Assembly: GCA_003194525.1 (NCBI GenBank)
Contig: NBIV01000017.1
Coordinates: 310,001 to 374,000 of the forward strand
Direction of reading: 5' to 3'
Length of the DNA: 64,000 nt
From: Gracilariopsis chorda
Lineage: Eukaryota > Rhodophyta > Florideophyceae > Gracilariales > Gracilariaceae
Of this stretch, positions 32,720-41,728 are shown piece by piece (positions within the stretch are counted from its first letter, which is position 1; each line of letters opens with the position of its first letter). The position numbers were made by a program, and so were the translations under genes. Below the pieces are notes generated by a model, which saw only the letters and a list, made by a program, of their open reading frames with translations, was not told the origin of the DNA and did no database searches.

Positions 32720-35357
32720 GTAGAAGCTCTTCTAACGAGATACGCTCGAGTTGTTCCGCCGGTGCGGTGTCTGTTGCTTGCGCAATTAGCAAGTCGAGGG
32801 TGAACTCATCGTCGTAATCCGTGCAATGTTGCGCGCCGGCATCGGCTTGGAGATGAGGTGAGTCCTCAGCGAAGAGACAAGGGATGTCATCATCGATTTC
32901 AGTTTGGGTTTCTCCCAGTGTTAAGAGCCGTGGTAAGGCGTCGGCATGGACGTTGGAGCGCCCCTTTTTGTACTTGACTTCGAAGTCGAATTCCGAGAGG
33001 CGTAATCGCCATCGCATTAAGCGTCCCGACGGTTCGGATATAGAAAGTAGCCATCTGAGGCATGAATGGTCCGTATTGACGGTAAAATGCACCCCTTGAA
33101 GGTATGGTCGGAGGGTCGTAAGAGCCCAGACAACCGCAAGGCATTCCTTTTCAGATACCGAGTAGTTTTGTTCCGCTGATTGCAGCGATCTGGACCAATA
33201 ACCAATAGGTTTGCGTTCGCCGTCAGGATATTCCTGGAAAAGGGCACAGCCCACTTGATATTCACTGGAGTCAGTGTCGACCACAAAGGGGAGTCCCAGT
33301 TTTGGGAGGGCCAATACGGGTGCTGTGATCAGCGTCTTCTTGAGCGTTTCGAAGGCATCCGTCTCGGCTTCAACGAATTGTTTGAGTTGGACGGGCTGTC
33401 CTTTCTTCAATAATGCGTTCAACGGCGCGGCTATGTGTGAGTAGCCCGGGAAAAATCGTCGATAGACGTTACATAACCCCAGAAAGGCACGCAATTGGGT
33501 TTGTGTTTGCGGGGGTATGGCTTTGCGGATAGCCGCGGTTGCGACTTCGTCCATCTCCAGCTGTCCTGGTTTGATCAAATGACCAAGGTACTTGACTTTA
33601 TCCGTGAACCATTCACATTTCTTTAGCTTCAAAGTAATCCCAGCTGACTGGAGCTTTTTTAGTATCAACTCGACGTCTTCAAAATGGTTCTCCATGTCCT
33701 TACTGAAAATGATGATATCATCGAGATAAACCAAGCAGGTCTTCCACTTGTAGGATGACAAGATGATGTCCAGGGCACGCTGGAACGTAGATGGCGCATT
33801 AGTGAGGCCAAATGGCATGCGTTTGAATCGGTAAAGACCGGCGTGGCACACGAAGGCCGTTTTGTCGCGGTCATCATCCGCGATGGGCACCTGCCAGTAC
33901 CCGGAATTAGCGTCCAGCGTAGTAAATACGGTGGCATCACCGAGGCTGTCGATGGATTCATCCATTCGGGGTAAGGGATACGTATCCCTTACGGTCACTG
34001 CGTTCAGTTTCCTGTAATCCACGCAAAAGCGTAATGAACCATCCGTCTTCGGGACGAGCACCACTGGGGAGGCCCAAGCGGATTGTGCGGGCTCAATGAC
34101 CCCCTTTTCAAGCATGTCATCCACATGCTGTTGTTCGATTTCTCGCGTTCGGGGTCCAGCTCTGTAGGGATGCTGTGCAATGGGTCTTGTACCCGGGACG
34201 AGATCAATATGATGCTCTGTTGCGGCGATTTCGCCGAGGTTCCCATCCCACATGGACGAGTATTTCTGCAGTAATCTGCGTAAGCGATCCCGGTACTCCT
34301 CCGGTACATGGGAGAGGTCCAATTCGTCAACTGACGGGAGCGCTTTAGCTAATTCCCGGTCTCCCGGTGTCGGTACTTGCTCCAGTTCAGCGGAAGTTGG
34401 CAGCGAGATCTCGTCCGGCAGGGATATCCCTAATACTTCCGCTAGGGAAATGTGCGTCGGTATGAGTACCGTGGGATGTGGTAAAGCCACGGCAACCATC
34501 TGATTCTTGTGAAGTTTCACAGGATGATTGGTGAAGTTGCTAATCAACAATCGGAAAGGTCTGTTAGGTTGTACCTGGGCAACGCCGTTGGCGGCGGTAA
34601 TTCCCTTACGTTCGTACGTGTGTGATAAGGGTTGAATCACGATAAGTCCGTGGCGTTGTGTGGTTACGGTGACCCACGTCTGAGATTTTGGAGGAAGCTC
34701 CACCTGTTCCGCTACCTTAATCTTTGGAGAGGTTCTCCCACTAGGTCCAGCGTTCTGGGATGGGGGCAACGGCCCTGAATTGGCAGCCGGTTGCAGGGGT
34801 CTGCGCACTATTGGTACGGTGCTTCCGTCATCCATCTCCACTTCCCGAAGGCGGGGTCTTATTGCTTCCACATAGCGGTCACAGTAGTCACATCCAAGAA
34901 CAACTTGGGCAGCCAGTGTCGAGCAGACAATGAACTCCAACATGGCGACATGGTTTCCCAAACGGACGACGAGGCGTATGGTACCTAGACATTCTAGAGG
35001 CTTCTTGTTTGCGTCCCGGACATCCGGTAGAGAACCGCTTCGAATGCGGGTCCGATCATGAGGGCTGAGTTCAGATACCCTGATAAAATTCGGTCCTGCG
35101 CCGGTATCGAGTACCGCAAGACGTCGCGACAACAAGTGTCGATTTGTGCCGATATCGGCGTATACTGTATAGTTACGTTTAGCCATAACCATAATAGGGT
35201 CTGTTCGTCTCCCAGGGCACTGGTATCGTCGCCATGGTCGACTTAATCCGCAGTCGAACTGCGTTTGACTTCCGGTCGAGCCGGACTTTCCTGGCCTAAG
35301 GAGAACCTTGGGCCTCCATACCGGGGAGCGGGGAGGTCGGTCCCCCTCAGCCGGCAC
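32643..35357 (-). CDS. Gypsy protease, reverse transcriptase and RNase H
   Basis: 904 residues. Aspartic protease motif LDTGAGPNF at residues 83-91. The reverse transcriptase has KGVIEPAQSAWASPVVLVPK, DYRKLN, FTTLDANSGYWQV, PFGLTNAPSTFQ and the catalytic VYLDDIIIFS near residue 542. The RNase H domain starts at about residue 690 (VVDTDSSEYQVGCALF) and continues with SVSEKECLAVVWAL and NVHADALPRL. Domain order and motifs are those of Gypsy/Metaviridae. The frame terminates in a run of ten C (plus strand 32,660-32,669), where the integrase frame takes over, so pol is split by one base. The gag stop (35,399) lies 42 bases upstream in another frame. Confidence 0.95.
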   Translation of the reverse strand: MPAEGDRPPRSPVWRPKVLLRPGKSGSTGSQTQFDCGLSRPWRRYQCPGRRTDPIMVMAKRNYTVYADIGTNRHLLSRRLAVLDTGAGPNFIRVSELSPHDRTRIRSGSLPDVRDANKKPLECLGTIRLVVRLGNHVAMLEFIVCSTLAAQVVLGCDYCDRYVEAIRPRLREVEMDDGSTVPIVRRPLQPAANSGPLPPSQNAGPSGRTSPKIKVAEQVELPPKSQTWVTVTTQRHGLIVIQPLSHTYERKGITAANGVAQVQPNRPFRLLISNFTNHPVKLHKNQMVAVALPHPTVLIPTHISLAEVLGISLPDEISLPTSAELEQVPTPGDRELAKALPSVDELDLSHVPEEYRDRLRRLLQKYSSMWDGNLGEIAATEHHIDLVPGTRPIAQHPYRAGPRTREIEQQHVDDMLEKGVIEPAQSAWASPVVLVPKTDGSLRFCVDYRKLNAVTVRDTYPLPRMDESIDSLGDATVFTTLDANSGYWQVPIADDDRDKTAFVCHAGLYRFKRMPFGLTNAPSTFQRALDIILSSYKWKTCLVYLDDIIIFSKDMENHFEDVELILKKLQSAGITLKLKKCEWFTDKVKYLGHLIKPGQLEMDEVATAAIRKAIPPQTQTQLRAFLGLCNVYRRFFPGYSHIAAPLNALLKKGQPVQLKQFVEAETDAFETLKKTLITAPVLALPKLGLPFVVDTDSSEYQVGCALFQEYPDGERKPIGYWSRSLQSAEQNYSVSEKECLAVVWALTTLRPYLQGVHFTVNTDHSCLRWLLSISEPSGRLMRWRLRLSEFDFEVKYKKGRSNVHADALPRLLTLGETQTEIDDDIPCLFAEDSPHLQADAGAQHCTDYDDEFTLDLLIAQATDTAPAEQLERISLEELLREQHADAFCTSIRSRLNGGGVTLWP

Positions 35358-35398
35358 AATGGAATCGGACTGTGCCGACTCCCTTGGAGCTCCCCCCG

Positions 35399-37282
35399 TT
35401 AGTTTTCCGACTTATTCGGAGCATATGCCGTTACGGCCACTGCGGGCGGGCCGCGAATCTGTCCGGCTTGAGAATGCTTCACATTCTGGGTCGTCGGAAT
35501 TCCGCCCACGCGGTTCGGGTCACCGGCGACGAACGCCTTGGCTTTCCAATACATGGTGGCCGGTACTCTGCTGCGTTCAGCGTCTGTCAGTGACTCATAA
35601 TTCGAGATAACTCGTTCCAAATCTCGAGCAGGTAGAGTACACTCCGCTGCTAAGTGGTGCCTCCCGTAGCACACGTGGCAGATGAGCCCTTCTCGGCGGG
35701 GCCGAAATGCAGCTGCTGAGCGGTAATTTCCGCGTTGGTCCACCCATCCAGGCTTACTGGGCGTGAACTCGCCTTGTGGGGGAACCACTCCAGCCTGACG
35801 CTGACGTCTGATATCAGCTAGGAGGAGCTCGGACTCCTCCGTAGGGGTATCTGTAGTTGGCAACTCCGTCGTCGGAACTGAGGTGTCTGGATAATCCAGG
35901 TAATGAAGCGCTTCTTCCAGCGTGTGGCTTTGGTCCCGTGGCATCAGGGATGACGACCGAGAATCCTCGACGGTCTCAGCATATAGGGCTCTGGCCTTTG
36001 GTTTAGCCGAACGAACCGGCGAGTCCTTGGGCGTTACGAATGCCGTTGTAGCCTCGCGGATGGCATTGGAGGTTGCGTAACTTCGCAGGAGATATTGCAA
36101 GCCCTCAGGCCAGTTGGTGACTCCACCTTCGTCGACCGTGAGCGAGCCGCTCACTGCCCGATACTGTTGTAGGGCAAACCCTGTCAAGAAATGTGGTAGA
36201 GCCACGAAAGCCTGCGCTTCGCTCATACCAAGCATGTCTGCCTCGGTCACAAACCGGTAAAGGAAATCAAAGATTAAGATCGGGTCCTTCCCGTCGAACT
36301 TGAGATCACTCATTCCTATCTTCAGTCTCTTGATCTGATCCTTAACTCTTCCCGTTTCGCGACTCGTTCGCTTGAGTTTGCGTATTTTCAAACGATACAC
36401 ACGGTAGTCTATAATTCTCCGATAAAGCGGATTAGTACAAGGTAGCACCTTGAGTCCCTTCTTTGCCGGGCCTCTCTTGCGGCGTATCCAAGCGGATGTT
36501 CCGCGGTGCTTAGATTTCTTCCTCGGTTTACGAGTGTCATCGTCAGAGGAAGATTCCTCTGACGATTCCTCTTCAGATTCTTCTGAACTTGATCGGCTCT
36601 CCTCGGATTCCTCGGAATCTTCCGAATCTGAATTCAAGGCGGACCTCCGCATCTTTCCACGTTTCGATTTCGACTTCTTCGAACGGGTTTCCACGGGTGT
36701 GGGTCGTTCCACCTCCGTCTCGAGCGGGATGTTAACAGCACTCTGCGTGTGTACCGCTGCTTCCAGCCTCTCAAGGCGAGGGTTGACCCGGGTGAGGACT
36801 TCCTCGACGTCAACTGGTAGTCCCGATATTACCCCGGAGGCATTGCGTTGGCGTTCCATGACCTGATTGAGGTCCTCTCGGAGTGTCCGAACAGTAGCCG
36901 TGATCTGCGGATCGTGGGCTCGGCTCGCCAAGGCGTGGTGTTCCACACGCAGGCGGTCCAAGGCACCAGTCAACGCAGTAATCTGCAATTCCATTTCCGT
37001 GAGACGGGTTCGATGGGAGTCGGACTCCTTCTGGAGTCGTTGCACCTCTGTGCGTAACTTGTCCTCAGTGGAGGTTCCTGCGGCGTTAGCCGCCATGTTC
37101 GCTTCCGGAGCGGGTACTTCAGCCTCTGCTGGGATGGCGCCAGTTGATCGGGCCCTTGATCGTACGGCTTGCCTATAAAGGCGGTTCCCGGCTTCGACCG
37201 AAGTTCCAAGCCGCTGCGTCGGCGGGGGTTGTGCAGAGGGACCGGGTTGTCCGGAGCTCGACTGACTTCGAGTCTGGACCAT
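35399..37282 (-). CDS. Gypsy gag polyprotein
   Basis: 627 residues from ATG 37,282. The N-terminus is Ser/Gln/Pro-rich, followed by a coiled coil (TEVQRLQKESDSHRTRLTEM, about residues 75-150). A strongly acidic Ser/Glu/Asp block (SDSEDSEESEESRSSSEESE) is followed by a very basic stretch (RKPRKKSKHRG, then WIRRKRGPAKKG). The capsid-like region includes LKFDGKDPILIFDFLYRFVT and FLTGFALQQYRAV. One CCHC zinc knuckle, CHVCYGRHHLAAEC, is near residues 533-547. Gag packages the RNA and forms the particle. The frame is uninterrupted. The charged block is larger than in most Gypsy gags. Confidence 0.93.
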   Translation of the reverse strand: MVQTRSQSSSGQPGPSAQPPPTQRLGTSVEAGNRLYRQAVRSRARSTGAIPAEAEVPAPEANMAANAAGTSTEDKLRTEVQRLQKESDSHRTRLTEMELQITALTGALDRLRVEHHALASRAHDPQITATVRTLREDLNQVMERQRNASGVISGLPVDVEEVLTRVNPRLERLEAAVHTQSAVNIPLETEVERPTPVETRSKKSKSKRGKMRRSALNSDSEDSEESEESRSSSEESEEESSEESSSDDDTRKPRKKSKHRGTSAWIRRKRGPAKKGLKVLPCTNPLYRRIIDYRVYRLKIRKLKRTSRETGRVKDQIKRLKIGMSDLKFDGKDPILIFDFLYRFVTEADMLGMSEAQAFVALPHFLTGFALQQYRAVSGSLTVDEGGVTNWPEGLQYLLRSYATSNAIREATTAFVTPKDSPVRSAKPKARALYAETVEDSRSSSLMPRDQSHTLEEALHYLDYPDTSVPTTELPTTDTPTEESELLLADIRRQRQAGVVPPQGEFTPSKPGWVDQRGNYRSAAAFRPRREGLICHVCYGRHHLAAECTLPARDLERVISNYESLTDAERSRVPATMYWKAKAFVAGDPNRVGGIPTTQNVKHSQAGQIRGPPAVAVTAYAPNKSEN

Positions 37283-37478
37283 CTCCAGTACCTCTGTGCA
37301 ACCTGTTGCGATATTGTCCCAGTCTTCTGGACGTCCCGTGTAGAGTCCGGCAGGCGGAGAACAAGTATGAAAATCGAGCTATGGCTCTTTTCAGCCGTCA
37401 GACTCGAGATGACTCGGTACTTCCGTAACCGGATTCCAAACGTGGCAAACCACGAGACAATGATGAAGCACACTTCTA

Positions 37479-37491
37479 GGTCGGGAGACCA
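37479..37491 (-). other. Candidate primer-binding site
   Basis: Five bases inside the 5' LTR (in element orientation) the minus strand reads TGGTCTCCCGACC, starting with the TGG expected to pair with a tRNA CCA end. The identity of the tRNA cannot be decided from this window. Confidence 0.5.
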
Positions 37492-37496
37492 ATTCG

Positions 37497-38059
37497 TGTG
37501 GTACAACCACTACGGGCGCGAGGCCACTCGGTAGCGATGTGGATGTCCACGAATTACCCTGATAATAGGGGTGCCGCTTGCGGCGGCAAGGCCTAGGGGT
37601 GCTTCTGTCCGGGTAACCGGGGTTCAGTCGCGTGAGCACGGGTGTAGCACGGGAATCCGTGTGGGGTGGAAGCTTAGTGGGAGACCGCAAGTTATAACTA
37701 GTCCAGAGGTCCGGTTAAGGCTCCAGGAACTAGGAACTTGGGTTCCGTGCCCGATGATCTTCCAGTTTACTGAGGTGCGACCCTTCCCGTCACTAAGTAC
37801 TGCAGAGTGCCGCACTAGGTACAGTAAATAATACTAGAAATATCTAGGTAATTCTAAGTAGATGGCCCGTGGCCAGCACCTACTGTGCACATCCCAAATA
37901 AAGTGGAAATCCACGTATGAACCGCACCCGCTCGTGCATCGCTCAGTGTCCCCTTGTGACAACCCTCGGGTTACCGAAAACACGTGTGACGTATGAACCG
38001 TCGCGTATCGACTTGGTGATTTCCGCACCTCGGATGACCGAGTTACTCCTTGCATCACA
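37497..38059 (-). repeat. Gypsy LTR (5' LTR in element orientation)
   Basis: 563 bp, TGTGGTACAACC to TTGCATCACA, pairing with 27,918-28,480 with about eight base differences and no length change. The GAAAC target duplication follows at 38,060-38,064. Confidence 0.95.
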
Positions 38060-38064
38060 GAAAC

Positions 38065-39831
38065 TGTGATTGAAAAGCACGAACGAGCTCTAACTGCAGA
38101 TATAACCGAGGGAAACAGAGCACAAAGAAGAGAAGAACTACTTCAAAGAATCATTGAGATTTCGGACAGACATGGTGGTCGGCTTATCAGAAATGATCCG
38201 TTCTTTCATCATACTGTATCACAACTTCATCTCAGAGAGAGCGAACTGCAATTAGCAGAGAAACAAGCTGAAGTACGTCGCAGCTCTTCTTCGAGCTCCA
38301 GGCGAAGGTTACAAGGAAGATATGATGATCCGAAAGAAGGCCAGAAGCATGTTTTTGACAAAATAATGAGAGAAATGCAATACCGAGATAGAATGGGAGA
38401 GTCTGAAAGACGCAACACACACGGAAGCGGTTTCTTCTTACAAGGACGAGCGGGGACAGGGAAAACCTATCTCCTATCTTTGCTGAGAGATATTGTTGAG
38501 CACGAAGGCTTATTGGTGCAGATGACAGCCACAACAGGTATTGCTGCTGCCCTATATGAACGCGGAAGAACTTTGCATAGTTTGCTTGGATTGGAAGCTG
38601 ATGACAACAAAGATTCGCAGAGTAGAGAGCGTCGGACACTTTCCAAGTACGGACCACGATCACAGAGAGCAGAACTAGTACTGAAGACTATTTTGCTGGT
38701 AATTGATGAAGCTTCAATGTGCCCAAAAATGCTCTTCGAGATTGTGAATACAGTACTGAAGGACTTAAGAAACTCTACGAAAGACTTTGGAGGCATGGTC
38801 GTAGTTATGGCAGGCGATTATATGCAACTGCTTCCAGTCGTTCCAAGAACAAGAACAGTGTCCGAAAGGGATGGAACAATTCGTGTTATCCCAGTGAGTC
38901 TCCTACGGGAGCTTCTATGGTACTCTTGCGAGCTTTGGGACAGAAGAGTCAAGGTTCTTCGCCTTACAGAACAGGTTCGTCAACAAGATGATCCAGTTTT
39001 TGCAAAAGGTTTGCTCAGTCTTGGTCGTGGGACGTTTGCAGCATCAGCAAGGCTTCCGCTTATGTCTACGTCAGATGTACACAAAGCATACAAGTTGCTT
39101 TGGAAATGGTTTACAACACGGAAGAAAGAAGATGTCAAGCTCAACCGATTGATTGTTGCGCCAACAAACCAATTAGTAGAGGAACATAACCAAAACGAAT
39201 TGGAGTATTTTCCAGGAAGGATGTTTGACTTGAAGTCTGCAACCACGATCGTTCCCAACCGAGGCCCAACCGGTGAAAACTTTCACACAAATAGTATCAT
39301 TGGACCTGAACTGACGTATAATTACGCTCCAACTGGAGTCCCGCACCACCATTTGAAACTGAAAGTGGGTGTTCCTGTTATGGTGATTTGAAATGTACTT
39401 CATCCGCACTTGCTCAATGGAAAGATGTTTATCGTTACCAGCATTTGTCGCAGAGTGATTCGACTTTCGGGCATTGATGAACATGGGAAAATTTAGCAAA
39501 GCTTTTTACTGCACCGCATTGACTTTGTTTTCGAGTTTACAGATGTGAAAATCAAAGGCCGACAGTTTTCCATCAGATTGGAATTTGGAGCAACTGTGCA
39601 TAAATCCCAAGGACAAACTCTGAAGAAAATGATAATTGACTTTCGAACAAACTTTTTTTTGCCGGGTCAGGTCTATGTTGGGCTTTCGCGTGTCAGAACA
39701 TCTGATGATGTGTTATTGCTGCATAGTGAAGACGAGACGCCTCGAAATGCGCAGGATTTCTATCCAATGCCAGTGAGCATCAAAAACCCTGTTCTACAAG
39801 AAGCTGTAGACTTTATAGAGGGTCCTCATTA
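38065..39831 (+). pseudogene. Helitron E RepHel, 3' part (helicase)
   Basis: Continuation of the gene interrupted by the Gypsy element; the join after removing one GAAAC keeps the frame (...ETV IEKHERALTAD). The helicase has Walker A GRAGTGKT (38,444-38,467), Walker B LLVIDEASM, VMAGDYMQLLPVVPR, LTEQVRQQDDPVFA and the terminal HKSQGQTLKKMIIDF plus QVYVGLSRVRTSDD, all typical of PIF1-like Helitron helicases. The frame has two nonsense codons, TGA at 39,389-39,391 (unit C has CGG-type Arg in MVIRNVLHP) and a TAG near 39,495, but no frameshift. It ends at TAG near 39,831, about 100 bp before the 3' terminal hairpins. Confidence 0.9.
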
Positions 39832-39939
39832 GTTTGACATAGTTTAGTATATGCGTAAACCAAAATTTGTGCAGATATCTTATGAAACTTTTCGCCGCGG
39901 CGCGAAGTGCCGCCTGCGGCCGAAGGCCGCTTTTCCTTG

Positions 39940-40574
39940 TCTAACCTAACTAAGGATTTGTGCGACAACGACCTTTGCACCCCTCAAAAAATTAGTAAAA
40001 TGAACAATTCCTTTTTTTGGCGCAAACTGCGCCAGCACCCAAAATCGTGCTTCACGTTCATTTTTTGAGTTTTTTGGTACTCCAACTCTTTGCACCAATG
40101 ATAATCAAAAGTTTTGGACAACCAAAACGTTTAATTCTCAGGTTTGTCACCCCTCAAGCTCCGGCCCTATCACTATTTCCTGCAGGCAAGATGCAGACAT
40201 CACAACTGCAGGAAAGTGGTAGGGTGGCGCTACCACTCTTCCCCCGCAGGCAAGATGCAGACATCACAACTGCAAGAAAGTGTGGTAGGGCGGCGCTACC
40301 ACTCTTTCCTGCAGGCAAGATGCAGACATCACAACTGCAGGAAAGTGTTCAAGTGAAAGTGAAAGCGCTCAAGCTCTGGCCCTATCACTCTTTCCTGCAG
40401 GCAAGATGCAGACGTCACAACTGCAGGAAAGAATGGTAGGCCGGCCCTACCACTCTTTCCTGCAGGCAAGATGCAGACATTACAACTGCAAGAAAGTGTG
40501 GTGGGGCGGCGCTAACCCTTACCACTCTTTCCTGCAGGCAAGAGTGGTAGGGCCGAAGGCCCTTCTCACCCTTG
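39940..40574 (+). mobile_element. Non-autonomous Helitron unit F
   Basis: A 635-bp unit starting TCTAACCTAACTAAGGATT directly after the CTTG of unit E and ending with hairpin GGGCCGAAGGCCC (40,550-40,562) and TTCTCACCCTTG. The 5' 90 bases match units E and G. The 3' two thirds is a tandem array of hairpin modules (listed separately). It has no credible coding sequence. The base after the end is T. Confidence 0.65.
40177..40545 (+). repeat. Tandem array of TTTCCTGCAGG/CTGCAGGAAAG hairpin modules
   Basis: Five full modules and one partial. Each has TTTCCTGCAGGCAAGATGCA, then GACATCACAACTGCAGGAAAG, and then a GTGGTAGGGCGGCGCTACCAC spacer that is itself self-complementary. The unit length is about 64-72 bp with one longer spacer of 86 bp. 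Every module can therefore fold as two stem-loops. A single module is found in unit G at about 12,590. Confidence 0.8.
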
Positions 40575-41728
40575 TTTCAGTGTAATGATTTTGGCAGAAT
40601 TCTGCTTTGTACAGTACTCCGCAGAATTCTGAATGCGTATGCTCACTACTGTATCCCGATGACCTCTTGCCTCTCACTTTGCCCAGTGACGACACCTTGC
40701 CGTCCAGAGTCACAAGAATACTTTTCTCTTTCTTTCCTTCTTTGTCTCTTATATCCTGAACCCTTAAGTGTTCAATGAGAGCAAGATTCTTTGAATCACT
40801 ACTGCAGTAGTGTACCGATCATATTGGTAATAAACATAATGAGCGCAAGAAAGAACATCCCTACAGTATTACCGAGGCGACAGGTGACAAGCATCTGCAT
40901 TCGCATCAGGAATCGGCAGACTGACATATCGATGCGCACATTCTCAGGAGAGATATCCTTTGATGAAGGTCTCGAATTTCGGAAAGATATTCTCGGTTCG
41001 CATCGGAGCTCTAAGACTGCCTGATACGTATAGTGGTCTCCTTGATGACGATGCTGGTGTGCAAGAAATCCCATGCCCTGACCAGCTCCCACAGAGCGCT
41101 CTGTGTGATGTTTTCTTTTAATGGCTTTAAAACCACCTGGAGAGAACAGCAGCACTACAAAACAAAATGCTCGCTCAGATCGTGAAGACGAAGAGCGATC
41201 CACTGAGTCTTCAATCGAGATTATGTGTTAAGAGTCAAAAGCACGGGTCTGCCAGCACCAAGCTCGATGGCACTGATTGGTAACTCGAAATGGGCCCCAA
41301 CTGAAAGCACGCGCAAGACCAATCAACAAACCAGGATATTACTTGACAAAGAGAGGAATTCAAAGCAAATGCGTCATCAATGAAAAAAAGCGTGCTTCTG
41401 ATGGCGAGGTCAAACAAAGCCCAGGGTATCGAGTTTCTGGATGCCCGAGAGTACGAACGGCATGGAGGATAAGAAGATACGTCGGTATCCCTTGGATCGA
41501 GATGAAAAGCAGTCCTGTCGCCATCGACAGATCAAACACCGGAGGCCTGCGAAGCGAATCAGCAATCGCGTGGCTAGCGTGTAGTCTGCTAACCTTTTGT
41601 TGAACAGACAAACCACCGCTTAGTTAGCACAATTCACAACTAGAAGCCCGCCTCTCCCCACACAATCCTCACCCACAGCTCCTGTCGAACCCATTCCTTC
41701 GCCGACACATTCTCCATCGTTCAAAGCC
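40575..41728. other. No confident gene
   Basis: Contains two GCAGAATTCTG palindromes just after unit F (40,597-40,632) and a 61-codon ATG frame at 40,839-41,024 without recognisable domains. A minus-strand frame 41,203-40,799 lacks an ATG. The last 100 bases before 41,729 are C-rich and lack upstream ATGs close to the ligase start, as expected for a 5' leader. Confidence 0.3.

Larger units (their letters stand above)
27918..38059 (-). mobile_element. Complete chromovirus-like Gypsy LTR retrotransposon
   Basis: A 10,142-bp element with two 563-bp LTRs (TGTG...CACA ends), a GAAAC target duplication, and gag, protease-RT-RNase H and integrase-chromodomain genes all on the minus strand, order gag > PR > RT > RH > INT (Gypsy order). 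The LTRs differ at about eight positions by eye comparison (about 1.4%), so insertion is fairly recent. A primer-binding-site candidate and a polypurine tract sit in the expected places for minus-strand orientation. A further long ORF lies on the plus strand between the integrase gene and the 3' LTR. The element is inserted in the RepHel gene of Helitron E. Confidence 0.95.
23641..39939 (+). mobile_element. Autonomous-type Helitron unit E, split by a Gypsy insertion
   Basis: It starts right after the CTTG of D with TGTAACCTACCTAAGGATT, which matches the 5' end of unit F (TCTAACCTAACTAAGGATT), and ends in hairpin GCGGCCGAAGGCCGC (39,916-39,930) plus TTTTCCTTG at 39,939. Without the 10.1-kb Gypsy insertion it is about 6.2 kb, close to unit C. 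It carries a diverged RepHel gene in two parts (24,873-27,917 and 38,065-39,831), a minus-strand ORF near its 5' end and a 68-bp tandem repeat. Its 5' family differs from that of units A-D, while the 3' hairpin logic is shared. Confidence 0.65.

Noticed and set aside
40177-40545. CRISPR-like array
   Set aside because: The repeats are long self-complementary modules without unique spacers, in eukaryotic DNA and inside a Helitron unit.
40597-40632. Paired GCAGAATTCTG palindromes after unit F, similar to those near 13,050 and 13,115
   Set aside because: Short AT-centred palindromes; positions relative to elements are not consistent, so chance is likely.
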